Below, piece by piece: positions 13,085 to 13,678 of a stretch of DNA of 13,678 bases. Location: the NCBI GenBank assembly GCA_002427465.1, contig DIRC01000035.1:1-13678 (forward strand). Direction: 5' to 3'. Made by a program: the position numbers and the translations under genes. The stretch comes from Clostridiales bacterium UBA5446. Its GTDB lineage: Bacteria > Bacillota > Clostridia > Oscillospirales > Oscillospiraceae. The notes below the pieces were generated by a model. The model saw only the letters and a list, made by a program, of their open reading frames with translations, made no database searches and was not told the origin of the DNA. Numbering within the stretch: position 1 is the first letter of the stretch; every line of letters begins with the position of its first letter.

Positions 13085-13678
13085 TCAGTAAATCCCCAGA
13101 GCTTTAAAGAGAAATGCCCAGCCAAAAATCGTGAAAGGGCATAGTGCCGAAGTCAGGACGACGATATCCCCGGCAAGCCCGGCGTCTCCGCCCATCTGCT
13201 GAGTCATCACAAAAGAGCTGGTCGCGGTTGGAGATGCAAAGCAGCCGATGAGCGCAACAAATTCGATGCCTCGAAAGCCCAGGGCCGCCGCAGCGGAGAG
13301 CATGAGCCCGGGGACGACCACAAGCCGGCCGAAAACCGTGACGACCAGGCTTTTCCGGTGCTCTTTCATACCGGGAATCTGAAAAAACGCGCCCAGAATC
13401 AAAAGCTGCAGCGGCGTGGAGGCGGCGCCCATATCCTTAACCGCGGCAAACAGAAAGCCGGGGATCGTCAGCCCCATCCACTTGATAAGAAGCCCCAGCG
13501 CCGTGCTGATGATGAGCGGGTTCTTGAGGATGTCAGCCAGGGTTCCCCCCACATTTACGCGCCTGCCGCAAAACCCCGCAAGCGTGACCACCGCAAGAAC
13601 GTTGAATATCGGCACCAAAATGGCGATGAGCAGCGTCACGACGCCGAGGCTGCCGCCCCCGGAGAGCGCCGCGGCTAT
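13085..13678 (-). CDS. AEC-family (auxin efflux carrier-like) transporter, N-terminus outside window
   Basis: Only the last 197 residues are in view; the family usually has about 300-320. The frame continues open to the right edge, so the GTG at 13639 is an internal valine, not the start. Membrane segments alternate with short loops. LLIAILVPIFNVLAVVTL, the DILKNPLIISTALGLL stretch and FVALIGCFASPTATSSFVMTQQMGGD (with the PTA..F motif) match AEC carriers, which export or import organic acids in bacteria. It ends 55 bases before the -35 of the rpmG operon, and no clear terminator lies directly after its stop. Confidence 0.9.
   Translation of the reverse strand: MAAALSGGGSLGVVTLLIAILVPIFNVLAVVTLAGFCGRRVNVGGTLADILKNPLIISTALGLLIKWMGLTIPGFLFAAVKDMGAASTPLQLLILGAFFQIPGMKEHRKSLVVTVFGRLVVVPGLMLSAAAALGFRGIEFVALIGCFASPTATSSFVMTQQMGGDAGLAGDIVVLTSALCPFTIFGWAFLFKALGIY

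Noticed and set aside
13637..13639. GTG at 13639 as the true start of the AEC transporter
   Set aside because: The frame stays open with transporter-like residues to the window edge, and the family needs about 110 more N-terminal residues.

Overview
The window is an ordinary housekeeping stretch of a fairly GC-rich Gram-positive bacterium. It most likely comes from the class Clostridia, perhaps an Oscillospiraceae-like gut or environmental lineage. This assignment is inferred from several traits: strong AGGAGG-type ribosome sites, frequent TTG starts, sigma-A-type promoters, intrinsic terminators, an archaeal/eukaryote-type prolyl-tRNA synthetase, a zinc-type L33, a HAAS-domain membrane protein and a UPF0735 ACT protein beside hom. 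No rRNA, tRNA, CRISPR array, transposase or phage gene was seen.

Layout from left to right. (1) Minus strand, 1-2774: an aspartate-pathway operon with a UPF0735/PheB-type ACT regulator, homoserine dehydrogenase (hom) and aspartokinase (cut by the window edge). It has an extended -10 promoter in front and a second promoter inside the end of hom. (2) Plus strand, 2982-3407: a small DMT/YdcZ-type membrane protein, convergent with proS across a 17-bp-arm terminator. (3) Minus, 3550-4989: proS. (4) Plus, 5135-6624: a small transthyretin-like (carboxypeptidase-regulatory) domain protein, then a HAAS-domain membrane protein translationally coupled to a 64-residue membrane protein. The HAAS gene is preceded by a striking 41-bp palindrome that contains a consensus promoter on each strand. 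(5) Minus, 6687-9953: cardiolipin synthase, a probable permuted NlpC/P60-like protein and a membrane-anchored alpha/beta hydrolase, forming a cell-envelope cluster with at least two promoters. (6) Minus, 10180-10551: ridA. (7) Minus, 10678-12865: rpmG-secE-nusG-rplK-rplA, the protein export/elongation/ribosome operon, closed by a 14-bp-arm terminator directly after rplA, so rplJ-rplL do not follow. (8) Minus, 13085 to the right edge: the C-terminal part of an AEC-family transporter.

Most genes are readily recognised families. The least explained elements are the symmetric two-way promoter at 5523-5563 with the odd start region of the HAAS gene behind it, the hairpin at the predicted +1 of the rpmG operon, and the structured gene-free stretches at 3446-3549 and 10027-10141. 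I found no clear evidence of a wholly new multi-gene system.
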